64,000 bases of DNA from Enoplolaimus lenunculus (GCA_030248215.1 JASANG010003322.1:1-64000), one strand, 5' to 3'. Shown: positions 32,705 to 43,041, numbered from the stretch's first letter. A program made the numbers and translations. The notes: generated by a model from the letters alone, not told the origin.

Positions 32705-33020
32705 CTTAAGGACCATTCCTTTGCGAAACGATAATTCCTCATGAGCTCCATTCGGGTTGGGTGACATATGTCGTGGATTATAATCGTAAATCGCAACAAA
32801 TAGTCTTGGCAGAGTTCGATACCTATGATGATGATAATAGCTACCGGATGCGCCTCCAGGAAGGCCTCCGCCGGAAGTAGCGTGACTACGAAACGACGAC
32901 GACGGTAGCGGCGGATACGGAGGCGGAAGCATTGTCGCAGGCAACGCAGCCTCGTTTGGAGGCATCATGCCCTCGAAACGCAAATCGGGCTCCGATGATG
33001 CTTTATGTTTACGATAACGT
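32705..33020 (-). CDS. RIMBP: RIM-BP exon 3, first half of SH3-2
   Basis: Acceptor TTATTTTCAG precedes the exon and donor GTAAGTG follows it. It encodes a basic then proline-rich linker (MLPPPYPPLP) and the N-terminal half of an SH3 domain: the ALYDY-type motif appears as FVAIYDYNP, followed by HEELSFRKGMVLK. The exon ends in phase 0 in the middle of the domain. The missing half begins exactly in phase 0 at 6890, and joining them gives an uninterrupted SH3 fold sequence, so no exon need lie between. The MSPNP insert after YDYNP is characteristic of RIM-BP SH3-2. Confidence 0.9.
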
Positions 33021-33072
33021 CTGAAAATAAAATTATTTATAACAATAAAATATAAACTAAAAAAAGTATTAC

Positions 33073-33155
33073 GGTGACTTACAAGCAAGGTTGAAGCTTT
33101 TTTAGGAAGGCGGAATTTTTTCGACGGGGGCTCAGCCCACCTGTACCAGGGTCAC
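33073..33155 (+). mobile_element. Family D fragment
   Basis: GGTGACTTACAAGCAAGGTT and GACGGGGGCTCAGCCC match the middle and right of family D. Both ends are lost. Confidence 0.5.
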
Positions 33156-33283
33156 GAAAGGTACTCCTTACCAAACCAGTACCGGAAACATTTCAAGAGA
33201 TGTAAAACCCAACAGATCCGGTTGGGACGGTGTATTTCATCTATTCACACATGTCAAAATAACAAGTGCCGGTCAAATGAATC

Positions 33284-33455
33284 TATGACAATTTGTCGCC
33301 CGACAATTTGCCTATTAATATATCTAAGCATAATCCTAAGCGAAATGCTAATCTAGCATAAGCCTGCGCATAATGACAGGGGACGAATTGTCGAGTCGAT
33401 GAAATTTTGGATTACAAGTTGTCGGGTGACGAATAGTTCGTGATATCCTGTCAAC
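33284..33455 (+). mobile_element. Family C TIR element, copy C1
   Basis: Left TATGACAATTTGTCGCCCGA, right GGGTGACGAATAGTTCGTGA, with CTAAGCATAATCCTAAGCG telomere-like units in the middle. Same order as copies C3 to C5. Confidence 0.7.
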
Positions 33456-34037
33456 TTTATGTCACAGCGATACAGTATAGGCTGTTTAGCACAATTGCGA
33501 GCTTTCAACCAAAAATTACACTTTAATAACTTTGCGCAATTGGTCAGGAAAATGTATGTCATGGTTGCTTCAAGGGCGTAGCCCGAGACGCTGGGACAGT
33601 GGGTCCGTGGTGCTCTCAAATGGTTTCGAAAAATTTTTGATTTTGAAAACTTTTATTTCTTTTATTTAGGTAAATAAATATTCGTTTGAAAAAATTAACT
33701 GGTTTTGGAAACAAACTATTAAAAATTTGTACACTTGGTATAGCATCGGCGCTGAATGTAAATTAATATGGGGGCACAATGGTACCGTAAAAGGTCGAAT
33801 GCTAAAGTGTTGTTTTAACAAACTGGCATTGTTTTGCGAAAAAATATGACAGACAAGATGTTCCAGTAAGATGATGTATTCATTTTAACTCTACAGTATC
33901 GCGAAAGCTTTTTGAGTTTTTCACCACCATATAAAACGAAATCGTTTATGCCACATTCACAGGCAAATTATCAACGATACCAGGATAAATGCTCATTATC
34001 AGCATGCGGTTTAATCGCTTTGTGCCTATGTGACCTT

Positions 34038-34110
34038 AACAGTGTCGGAACAGACAGGGTTGGAACTCTCCACAAATTCCATGCTTGAGGCCCCTAACGT
34101 AGACGTAGAT
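34038..34110 (+). mobile_element. Family P left-end fragment
   Basis: AACAGTGTCGGAACAGACAG followed by GGAACTCTCCACAAATTCCA matches P left ends. No right end. Confidence 0.4.
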
Positions 34111-34284
34111 CCTGAATTTCTCGATGTTCGATTTGAGGTTTTCCATTCGAGCTCACGCTCGTATTTGATAGCTGTGAGGAATTCAAAAATCCTGGTTACG
34201 TCCACGTGTCATTCGCTGTCAAATGTTCCACTGCAAAGAGCCTTTTTGGCTGGGGTTCGGAAACCACCCCCTTGCGTACGACTA

Positions 34285-34455
34285 GGTACTTAAATGCGTG
34301 CTAAGTAATTACTTAACTATTTTGTCATTTTTAAAAGCGTACTTAAGTTGAGCAAATACTTAAGTCACTGTCTAAATTTGATTCATTACAGATTAACAGT
34401 TCGGGCGTACAAACTTTGGTCAACTGAAGTATAACTTAAGTAAATACTTAACTAA
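34285..34455 (-). mobile_element. Family J repeat, copy J2
   Basis: Inverted relative to J1: GTGCTAAGTAATTACTTAAC, TTTTGTCATTTTTAA, then ACAGATTAACAGTTC. The order matches J1 read on the other strand. Confidence 0.55.
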
Positions 34456-34626
34456 GATTTCAGATACTCAGCTATTATCCAAAAAGGCTTAAAGGACTTC
34501 AAGCACCTTTCTGTCATTGTCCTTTGATGGCAAACCATATTGTTTACGGGTAAAAACAAACCTTATCTTATCAATTGAAGCCTGCAAAGGTAAGGAGATA
34601 TATTAAGAAGTTCCCGTATACTAACA

Positions 34627-34974
34627 TACTGCAGTGACCCGAATAAGAGAAGAGAGGTAACAATAGTCTACGGTTCATATTTTGAGTCTGAATCAATAGG
34701 AGTCTATTTCCATTACTGTATTGACCCGAATAAGAGGGGGATGCAAGGTTGTACGTAGGAATGTACTTTCAAAACTTAAGTACGCTTTAAAGTTTCGAAG
34801 TCAAATTATTTGGACCTGGAGTCATTTATGCGATACAATTAGGGATAATTGACATTTATGGACTCTAATTAAGGTTTAAGGACTCTATCCGCTTACGGAC
34901 TCTTATTAGGGATACGGACTCCAATTGATCGGGACTCAAAATGGGGACCCCCTCTTATTCGGGTCAATACAGTA
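34627..34974 (+). mobile_element. Family H element(s), copy H3
   Basis: ACTGCAGTGACCCGAATAAG at the left and CTTATTCGGGTCAATACAG at the right. A second left-type end, ACTGTATTGACCCGAATAAG, starts at about 34714, so a truncated copy probably precedes a complete one of about 260 bp. The interior repeats GGACTCTAATT-type units. Confidence 0.6.
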
Positions 34975-35097
34975 TTAGAGTCGGTAACTGGAAAACGTTC
35001 AAAACTACTTAGTCTACTCAGGTCAATTAGCTTAGCTGGATTGCATAAATGCGTTCTGGACAAAAGTTCAGTACCAAATATAATTCATTGCTCAAAG

Positions 35098-35286
35098 GGC
35101 CCATGTTACTTTAAGGGGCGTCCAGGTTTCTGGTGGGTCCATAAAAGAGTAGGTTTATATAAATTCTAGATTACATTTTTTTGCTTAGGCTTAGGCTTAG
35201 GAACACATTTTTGCAACGCTTAGGTTTAGGCTTAGGTCTATGAATACGCTTAATCTACTGTTACGCCTCTTAAAGTAACATTGGTC
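35098..35286 (-). mobile_element. Family A telomere-cored TIR element, copy A3
   Basis: GGCCCATGTTACTTTAAGGG at one end and CCTCTTAAAGTAACATTGG then TC at the other. A perfect TSD GCTCAAAG occurs at 35090-35097 and 35287-35294. The interior has GGCTTAGGCTTAGG blocks and the AACACATTTTTGCAACGC spacer. Confidence 0.87.
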
Positions 35287-35364
35287 GCTCAAAGTAGAAT
35301 TTTACGAACGTTCGAAGCAGCGTATGCAAGTTTTAAAACTATATTCCTAAAGTATTAATCAACT

Positions 35365-35474
35365 AATAACCGCAGAAAAAGCCTAAACCTAAGCATAATA
35401 ATGGTTGACCAATTGACGAGTCGATTAAATTTCAAATTACAAGTTGTCGGGCGACGAATTGTCGTGATATCATT
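35365..35474 (+). mobile_element. Family C element, copy C2 (right half)
   Basis: CTAAACCTAAGCATAATAATGG then GACGAGTCGATTAAATTTC and GTCGGGCGACGAATTGTCGT. The left TIR is missing. Confidence 0.6.
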
Positions 35475-35600
35475 TACCCCACAAACCCAAACATTGGTGG
35501 TACAATACGAGGGGGGCAGACAGCGTCGAAATTTGCCAATTTTTCAAACTTGGCAAAAGTTTTCATACGCCAAACTGCGTTCGTTCGAAGTTTGATAATC

Positions 35601-35660
35601 TATTGCTGTCTGGTGATAGGTACCATATGCATTTGAGAATGTGGTTCTTATTTCTTCTCA
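35601..35660 (+). mobile_element. Family O fragment
   Basis: TGGTGATAGGTACCATATGC and ATTTGAGAATGTGG recur at 51390-51440, and in part at 54415 and 63540. Class unknown. Confidence 0.4.
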
Positions 35661-35780
35661 AATGCTCATGGTACCTTCTAAGCAAGTCCTTGACACAAAT
35701 TTGTGCTGTGATATATTTTTGAAACAGCCAAAGTAAATTAGCCCACGAATAAACTTTAAGAAAAACACTATAACAAAGAA

Positions 35781-35972
35781 GACCTATGTTACTTTTAAGG
35801 GCGTCCATGTTTCTGGTGACTCTATAAAAGAGTAGTGTTTAGATTCTAGATTACGTTTTGTGCTTCGGCCTAGGTTTAGGCTTAGGAACACATTTTTGCA
35901 ACGCTTCGGCTTACGCTTAGGCTTAGGAATACGCTTAATCTACTGTTACGCCCCTAAAAGTAACGTTGACCA
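35781..35972 (-). mobile_element. Family A telomere-cored TIR element, copy A4
   Basis: Ends GACCTATGTTACTTTTAAGG and CGCCCCTAAAAGTAACGTTG then ACC. Flanks ACAAAGAA and ACACAGAA match at 7/8. The interior has GGCTTAGG units on both sides of AACACATTTTTGCAACGC. It lies about 500 bp from A3 in the same orientation. Confidence 0.82.
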
Positions 35973-36237
35973 CACAGAATAGCTAGATCAAGCATTAATT
36001 AGAGACGACAGTGGTTATTTATTGTTTAGTTCCTACCAATACGAAACAAGATTAATATTCACAGGGTTGAAACTTTGTTCGCAAAAAAATTCTAAGCCCG
36101 TATAAGCCAAAGCAACAAGATCTATAGCTGATAAGCCATAGAAATGAAATTATCCGATCTGTTGAGGCATTACAATGTTTGCCGATTTGTGATACATTGG
36201 TATAAGAACTTATACAAAGCGATAGATAGGTGGGTAT

Positions 36238-36414
36238 CAGTGGCGGATCCAGGATCTCAAAATGGGGGCGCGCAAAATTTCACAGGTAATAAACTTACTT
36301 TTGACCCACACACAAACCACAAACTATTGTCACGAAAATGCTAACTATATAATTTTTGTCGAGATGCTGTTGGGGGGGCCACGGCCGGGGTGGCCCCCCA
36401 TGGATCCGCCATTG
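36238..36414 (+). mobile_element. Family L hAT-like MITE, copy L1
   Basis: TIRs CAGTGGCGGATCCA and, inverted, CAATGGCGGATCCA. The 8-bp TSD GTGGGTAT lies at 36230-36237. Its right-hand partner is split by the LTR retrotransposon and is recovered intact at 41141-41148. Ends starting CA plus an 8-bp TSD are typical of hAT elements. Confidence 0.82.
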
Positions 36415-36419
36415 GTGGG

Positions 36420-36786
36420 TGTTATGGAAATTCCAGAACATTATGTTTACAATATAAAAAAATATATAACTGATGCCAAATGACATCAGGCGCTAGAACA
36501 TTCTAGCTATATACGTTTATGTATATATACTGTACATTTGTCATGTTGCTGGAACCTTCTAATACACATCAGAAGCTTCCGGAAACATGACCAAACACTA
36601 TTTAAGCCGCGATAGGCTTAGGTTAATTCATTCCTGATTTCACTGTTGCATTTAACTGGTCGTTTCATTTAATAGCCGTCACCTTTGCTTAACTTTTACG
36701 TTAACTTTAACTCGTTTTCTTTACTTAATAAAGTTTGACTTTAAAGTCTCATTGGTATTTTAATAGTACTCCTAAGAAATACAACA
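36420..36786 (+). repeat. 5' LTR
   Basis: Begins TGTTATGGAAATTCC and ends AAGAAATACAACA. A TATTTAAG box lies at 36599-36606 and AATAAA at 36727-36732. U3 would end around 36630 if transcription starts about 30 bp after the box. It matches the 3' LTR at 366 of 367 positions. Confidence 0.96.
36427..36606 (+). promoter_or_regulatory. Heat-shock-element cluster and TATA-like box in U3
   Basis: Inverted GAA/TTC pairs with 2-nt spacing, the binding pattern of heat-shock factor, occur at 36431 (TTCCAGAA), 36496 (GAACATTC, within the palindrome GCTAGAACATTCTAGC), 36552 (GAACCTTC) and 36572-36584 (GAAGCTTCCGGAA, a perfect three-unit site). The last lies about 15 bp upstream of TATTTAAG. The arrangement resembles a heat-shock promoter. 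Function is inferred. Confidence 0.6.
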
Positions 36787-36795
36787 GGGATTTTC

Positions 36796-36813
36796 TGGCG
36801 CACTGAGTAGGAT
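36796..36813 (+). other. Candidate primer-binding site
   Basis: TGGCGCACTGAGTAGGAT starts 9 nt after the 5' LTR. The TGG start would pair with the CCA end of a tRNA. I did not assign a specific tRNA. Confidence 0.45.
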
Positions 36814-36892
36814 CTTGCTTCAAAACTACGAACAACGGCTCGAGTCACCTGCGACCAACGTCAATTCGGATTGAAGAAGATCAACTATAAAG

Positions 36893-37960
36893 ATGTCAGA
36901 GACGGCGAAGCTGATTAGCCTCATGCAACAACAACTTGCCCAACAGCAGGCCCAGATGGAAGAACAACAGCGTCAACACCAGGAACAGATGTCGGCCATG
37001 CTCAAAGCAATCCAATCAGGAAATCAAGGGCTATAAGCAGCGGGAACGTCATCCACGCCCATGCCCAACATCCCCGACTTCGAGCCCTTCGACTCCAGCA
37101 GCGAACTGTGGCCGGATTATTGGGATCGCTTTCGTACTTTTGCCGGTGCCCATTCAGTATCGGAGAACAAAAAGGCCCAAATCTTCCTGACGAACCAAAC
37201 AAAAGAAGTCTATCGCCTATTGGGGAATCTGGCAAGACAACAGAATCCGCCCAAAGAAATCAACGACCTCACGATGGATGAAATTGTCAATTTCATGAAG
37301 ACTCAATATGATCCAAAGCGGTTTGTGGTTCACGAAAGATTCAAATTTTGGAGCGAAATGCGCCGAAAACCAGGTGAAACGCCTCAAGAACTGGCTGCAA
37401 GGATCCGTCAAGATGCTGCAACCTGCGACTTTGCCTCAATCAAAGATCCACAGGATGAAGCCCTTCGATCAAGGTTCATATGCTCTATCAACAATGAAGC
37501 TGTTTTGAAGGCTCTGTTCAAAGTCAAGGACGATGACCTGGACTTCAATCGGGCAATTGAAATTGCGATCGAAACTGAAGATGCTGCGAAGGTGGCGAAG
37601 GACACAGTGCATGGTGTCAAGCCCAGGCCAGTCCATAAAGTCCACCAGAAGCCCAGTCCCAAGAAGAAATGGACCCCTCAAGACAAAGAGGCTGATTCAA
37701 AGAAGCAGTCACATGCATGCTACCGATGCGGGAATCAGAATCACAAAGCTGATGTCTGCCGATACAAGGAGTCCGAATGCAACTACTGTGGGATCAAAGG
37801 ACATTTGGAGAAGGTCTGCCGCAAGAGAGCCAAGGGTTCCTCAACTTCAGTCAAAATTATCTATGGCGTCAATGCACTCACGAAGACTGAATCCTCGCCA
37901 AAGCTGGAAGTCCCAATCAATATTCATGGGAAAACTATCAACATGGAAGTCGACACTGCC
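36893..37960 (+). pseudogene. gag: gag (with premature stop) and start of protease
   Basis: The frame opens with ATG at 36893 and a Gln-rich, coiled-coil-like segment (MSETAKLISLMQQQ). It is stopped by TAA at 37034-37036 after 47 codons, then continues in the same frame. The main open part (ATG at 37061) has a capsid-like region and two CX2CX4HX4C zinc knuckles starting at 37718 (CYRCGNQNHKADVC) and 37778 (CNYCGIKGHLEKVC), typical of retroelement nucleocapsid. The protease active site follows at 37952-37960 but reads DTA where the family has DTG. Just after this the reading frame shifts into that of pol, and the gag frame itself ends at 38071. Translation from 37061 may still give a truncated gag. 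Confidence 0.88.
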
Positions 37961-37967
37961 ACAACGG

Positions 37968-40011
37968 GTAAAACTTCATATCAAGGCAATATTGGGAGGA
38001 ACTCGGGTGCCCAAGCCTCAAGAAATCCGACTGGAGGTATGAATCAGCCAGCATGCACCGTTTGCCAATAGTGGGAACGTTCGTCGCCGCAACAAAGTCT
38101 CCCGGGTCTGAAGAGCCGCACAATGTTCAATTCACCGTGTCTGAGATCCCTGGACTAAATCTATTGGGACGAGATGCCACCCGCACATTGGGTATATCAG
38201 TGGATCAAATCCTGCAATCATCACAACCGTGCCATGCAGTTTTCAGCCATTTGAAAGCGGATGCCCAGCTACAAGATCAGTGTCAATCCTTGTGCAGAGA
38301 ATTCGCAGATCTCTGGAAACCCGAACTTGGATGCCTGAAAGATTTCGAATTAGAAGTAAAGTTCAAAGGAAATGCCCAACCAATTTTTCGGAAAGCAAGG
38401 CCTGTTCCATTTGCCATGGAATCGGAGTTGGAAGACGCTTACGATAAAGGCATTGCCAAAGGGGTCTGGGAGCCAACACAATTCTGCGAATATGGAACAC
38501 CTGTGGTACCAATCAAGAAAGCATTGCTACCGGGTCAAACGAAAGCCAAGCTCCGTGTTTGTGGGGATTATTCCGTCACCGTCAACCCTCAATTGGAGGA
38601 TCACCGCCATCCACTACCACTGCCAGAGGACCTAATGCGGAAGTTGGGAGGTGGGTGTGGTTTCACAAAGATCGATTTGGCGGACGCCTACAATCAGGTA
38701 AAGCTGGCCCCACAAAGTCAAAGAAGGCTCGCCGTCAGTACCCACAGGGGGGTGCTCCTGCAAAAGCGTCTACCATTTGGGATCAAGTCCGCTCCCGGGT
38801 ATTTCCAACAGATTATGGATCAGCTTACATCGGATTTGCCAGGAGTTGCCGTCTATCTGGATGATATTCTCGTCAGCGGTAAAGATGCGGAAGACCACCT
38901 CAAAAATCTCCGACGCCTATTACAACGCCTTGAAGAACGCGGACTGCGTTGCCGGCTTGAAAAATGCCAATTTGCTCAGCCATACGTCGAATACTTGGGT
39001 CATTTGCTATCACATGAAGGTATTGCAAAGGGACCAAAAATTGACGCAGTTCTCAACATGCCAGCCCCGACAGATGTGTCAAGCTTAAAGGCTTTTCAAG
39101 GTTCTGTACAATTCTATGCAAAATTTCTCCCTTCAAATCTTTCCACAATTGCAGAACCACTTTACAAATTGACAAAGAAAACTACGCCGTGGACTTGGAA
39201 CGACGAACAACAGCAAGCTTTCAAGCTGCTGAAGGACCTGCTATCATCCGAAAATGTCCTCGTTCACTTCGACAAGAATCTTCCTTTGGGTCTATCCTGC
39301 GACGCATCAAGTGTTGGAATTGGAGCAGTTCTGTTTCACCGATATCCAGACGGAAGCGAACGGCCAATTGCCAATGTGTCAAAGACTCTCACGGACAGTC
39401 AAAAGAACTATAGCCAAATACAAAAGGAAGCATTGGCTATCGTTTTTGGATTGAAGAAGTTTTATCAATACCTGTACGGCCGGAAGTTCATTCTTGTCAC
39501 CGACCATCGACCACTGCTAGCACTTTTTGGACAAGGAAAAGATGTACCACTTTTAGCTGCTAACCGCCTGGCTCGATGGGCACTTCTTTTGAATCAATTC
39601 AACTACACAATTGAGTATCGAAAAACAACGGATCACGCTAATGCCGATGTTCTCAGTCGATTGCCGTCAGGAAAAGACGCCCAATTTGACGGGGAGGAAA
39701 GTAAAGAAGATGCTGAAATGGTATGTGTAATCAATTCTATTTCTGAAAAAGTATTGCCTGCGGACAAAAGTTTTCTACTTCGGGAGTCAGCAAAAGATCC
39801 TGTTGTTTCAACTGTGGTTCGCTTTACTCGTGAAGGATGGCCACCGAAGAAATCAGATGAAAGTTCTGAAATTCAACGGTTCAGACAAGTTGCCGGATCA
39901 TTATCAATCTGCAACGGTTGTTTGGTGCTTGGTTCGAGAGTAGTTATTCCGTCAAGCATGCGGCGTCAAATCCTTGAATTATTGCATTTGGGACACTTTG
40001 GTAACGGATAA
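37968..40011 (+). pseudogene. pol: pol: rest of protease, reverse transcriptase and RNase H, truncated at integrase
   Basis: A -1-type frame relative to gag, with the remainder of protease (IPGLNLLGRDA). Reverse transcriptase follows (KIDLADAYNQV, LPFGIKSAPGYFQ, and YLDD at 38854-38865), then RNase H (LSCDASSVGIGAVLF, TDHRPL), all intact. It then enters the integrase zinc-finger region (LELLHLGHFG) and ends in TAA at 40009-40011 because of a deletion. RT and RNase H have every catalytic motif I looked for, so loss is confined to the flanks. The element probably relies on another copy for protease and integrase. Confidence 0.9.
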
Positions 40012-40753
40012 CGCTTCAGCGTTTCTATCCGAGGAATTCCAAGACTGGTGTCGGGAACGAGGAATTGTACATCTCACAGGCGCTCCCTATCATCCTGCTA
40101 CAAATGGATCAGCGGAACGACTAGTCCAAACATTCAAGCAAGCGCTACGGAAGTCAAGCCTTCCTCCGAGAAAAGCACTTCAAGAATTTTTGATGCAATT
40201 CCGACGAACTCCGAACTCAAGTGGATATTCTCCAAGCGAATTGCTGAACTCCCGACAAATTCGGACAAAGATTGATACGCTGCTTCCTTCTCCAGCTCAC
40301 AAAGCACAAGGTAAACAAGCCAAAGAAGCAACGAAGTCTCAACAAACCGAAGCTGTCGCCAAGGTTGTTCGATCGTACAAGGTGAGTGATGCCGTTTATG
40401 CCCTCTACTTTGGTCCACGTCAAGACAAAGAAGGTCGATGGGTCCCTGCCGTGATTACGAAGCGCAAAGGTTCGCGTACATTTGACGTTCGTGTTCAACC
40501 CAAGGGTCCTACCTGGAGAAGACACTTTGAACAACTACAACCTCGCTACACATCTGATGAAGATGCCGAGCCAGGATCAACTCCTTATCAGCCCAATCAA
40601 CCTGAATCAAACAATATATCAACTACTGCTCCTGCCTTTACCTCCTTGCCAACTGAAGAAGAACAAAGATATGTCACTCCTATGTATGGCCCCGATAATC
40701 CAAGACGTTCCAAACGCCAATCGAAGCCAACAAAAAGATTTTCGCCTTCATGA
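39994..40753 (+). pseudogene. Integrase C-terminal part, frame-shifted, first catalytic Asp lost
   Basis: Resumes in another frame at LVTDNASAF. The second catalytic Asp and the Glu (NGSAERLVQT) are separated by exactly 35 residues, as in D-D-35-E integrases. The HHCC finger beyond its first His and the segment with the first Asp are missing, so a deletion joins the two parts at about 39995-40000. The C-terminal part continues with a basic DNA-binding-type region (PTWRRHFEQLQPRY) and ends RRSKRQSKPTKRFSPS. The integrase cannot be active. Confidence 0.88.
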
Positions 40754-40762
40754 CTTCAGACT

Positions 40763-40773
40763 GGGTGGAGAGG
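40763..40773 (+). other. Polypurine tract
   Basis: GGGTGGAGAGG lies directly before the 3' LTR, the usual place for plus-strand priming in LTR elements. Confidence 0.7.
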
Positions 40774-41140
40774 TGTTATGGAAATTCCAGAACATTATGT
40801 TTACAATATAAACAAATATATAACTGATGCCAAATGACATCAGGCGCTAGAACATTCTAGCTATATACGTTTATGTATATATACTGTACATTTGTCATGT
40901 TGCTGGAACCTTCTAATACACATCAGAAGCTTCCGGAAACATGACCAAACACTATTTAAGCCGCGATAGGCTTAGGTTAATTCATTCCTGATTTCACTGT
41001 TGCATTTAACTGGTCGTTTCATTTAATAGCCGTCACCTTTGCTTAACTTTTACGTTAACTTTAACTCGTTTTCTTTACTTAATAAAGTTTGACTTTAAAG
41101 TCTCATTGGTATTTTAATAGTACTCCTAAGAAATACAACA
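40774..41140 (+). repeat. 3' LTR
   Basis: 367 bp, identical to the 5' LTR except C at 40813. It repeats the heat-shock-type sites, TATTTAAG and AATAAA. It is followed by the TSD GTGGG. Confidence 0.96.
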
Positions 41141-41257
41141 GTGGGTATATCCTGTTCCGAAATTTAATAAAGTACTTTAACAGAACTCAGCCTCAGATAG
41201 ACATTCTGTAGATTTGAGAGGCCGAAACAGTTGCATAAATACACACGTATAGTAATC

Positions 41258-41451
41258 TACGACAATTCGTCGCAGGACAACTTGTCGCCTAACAGTGTCC
41301 TAAAGCCTGTGATTAAATCTAATCATAACCATAAGCGTAATCCTACGCTTAATAAAGCGTTAGCTTAAGCATAATGATGGATGACAAATTGCAGAATCGA
41401 TTAAATTTTGGACCGTCGGGCGAATAGTTGTCGGGCGACAAATTGTTGCGA
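41258..41451 (+). mobile_element. Family C TIR element, copy C3
   Basis: ATCTACGACAATTCGTCGCA, ACTTGTCGCC and a CATAAGCGTAATCCTACGC core, then GTCGGGCGACAAATTGTTGC. The right end abuts family H copy H1. Confidence 0.7.
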
Positions 41452-41453
41452 TA

Positions 41454-41892
41454 CTGTAGTGACCCAAAAAGAGGGGGTAATAAAAGGGGAGTCCCCATTT
41501 TAAATCCCAATCAATAGGAGCCCGTATCCTTAATAAGGGTCCGTAAACGGATTGAATCCCGGAACCCTAATTTAAGTCCATAAATGTCAATTTTTCCGAA
41601 TTGTAGTGCATAAATGACTCCAAGCCAAATAAAGTTGAGTTCGAAACTCTAAAGCATACTTAGGTTTTGAAAGTACATTAATAAGTATAACATTGCATTA
41701 TCGTATTAGTTTTCGATACAAGAGAAATAAACGTTTAATTCAACAGATAATTGCAGTACCGGATATATGAGCAACGGAGGGTGGCGGAGCGTGGGTAAAA
41801 AATAAATAACAGTCCGCAACCGAATAGCTGGCGGGTACCCTCACGAGAGGCCAAATAAATATCAATCGCCCCTCCTAACCGGGTCACTACAG
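41454..41892 (+). mobile_element. Family H TIR element, copy H1
   Basis: Ends CTGTAGTGACCCAAAAAG and CCGGGTCACTACAG, flanked by TA on both sides. It shares AATAAATAACAGTCCG and AATAAATATCAATC with H2. TA duplication is compatible with Tc1/mariner-type insertion. Confidence 0.7.
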
Positions 41893-43041
41893 TAGGCGTG
41901 TAGCTAACATTTGGAGGGGTCTCAGAGCAACCAAGAGTTACATCATCGGTTGCGTCTTTTTGAACCAGTCACAAAGCGTATCTTGCTTCATGACCTGCGG
42001 GTGTTGGAAACGCAAAGCTTCCTGGCTAAGCGCCAGCGTAACAGACTCCCATTTTGGCGCTAAATGCCCCCTCCTTGAAAAACGATTCTTAAACTAATTC
42101 AGCTTACTTCCTGGTTCAACTTTCGAAAGATGTCATCACACACACACATACACACACATATATGTGTGTGTGTTTGTGCTTGCAACTCCAAACCCAGCAG
42201 TTTCGCAATAAGTACGAAACTATTTTTGCTAATTTTAGTCAATTTTTTGAGACATTTAACAAATATCGTTTTTCAATTTTACACAGCTTTTGTCGACTTT
42301 TAAATAATTAAAAATTTAAACCCTCAACAGCCAGTTTTCGCCGCTGTAACCAGCTGTTCCGCCAGTTTCAAATCTGGATTTCTGCGTATAATTCTGTTTT
42401 CTTCGATACTTTGCAACGCGGAAATTGTTTTTGGCATAACAGCCAACAGCGAATCCTTGTTAATCCCTTGGTGGAATTCAGTATTTTTTCCTGAATTGAA
42501 ATACAACCATTAAAATGTATATAAGTACATATGAAACACAAAACAGTATATTCAGGGCCTAAGGTCCAAATGGCTCAAGTTCCTTGAAATAAGGTTAGCC
42601 TTTCTAGAACAACGTCAAACTCGTTTGTAAGTCATCGGAAACCCTTGTAAGCTCTCTGTAAACAAATTTTAGCCCCCATCCCTAGCATGATAAATGAATT
42701 TTAAATGAACGCTAATGTTTTGGTTAAGGTTTAACAAAATGTTGGTTATCTGCTTGTGCCAGAAGATTGGTTATAAATTAGCAATTTATATATATATATA
42801 CATATATATGTATATATATTTTATTCGGTTCACTATTGTATATTATTGATATTGGCTGGGTTTCTTATACCCATGCGAAATTCCCGAATTCTACTTCTGA
42901 AATCTTTTCGTGAAAATCTGAAACATGTCGGGCTGGCTACGAGCTTGTGCAAATATTACTGTAGAGAGTCAAGATTGAAATATCTCAATATAAGATTACT
43001 GATGAACAGAACTATAAGCGAGATGGCTTAAAACTACGAGT
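41893..43041. other. Intronic stretch with microsatellites and a D fragment
   Basis: No gene recognised. It contains a CA/TG run (42139-42176) forming the palindrome CACACATATATGTGTG, a reversed family D fragment at 42598-42690 (TTTGTAAGTCATCGGAAACC), and a TA run at 42788-42822. Confidence 0.5.

Larger units (their letters stand above)
36420..41140 (+). mobile_element. Ty3/gypsy-type LTR retrotransposon, young but coding-defective
   Basis: A 4721-bp element with 367-bp LTRs (TG...CA), a 5-bp TSD GTGGG at 36415-36419 and 41141-41145, a primer-binding-site candidate, a purine-rich tract and gag-protease-RT-RNaseH-integrase order, which defines Ty3/gypsy. The LTRs differ only at 36459 (A) versus 40813 (C). 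Despite this it has an in-frame stop in gag, a frame change at the protease active site and a deletion in integrase. It is inserted in a RIM-BP intron in antisense orientation. Confidence 0.96.

Noticed and set aside
37945-37972. Programmed -1 frameshift between gag and pol
   Set aside because: No classical slippery heptamer fits the frame, and the change coincides with an altered protease active site, so an indel is more likely. A family consensus could reverse this.
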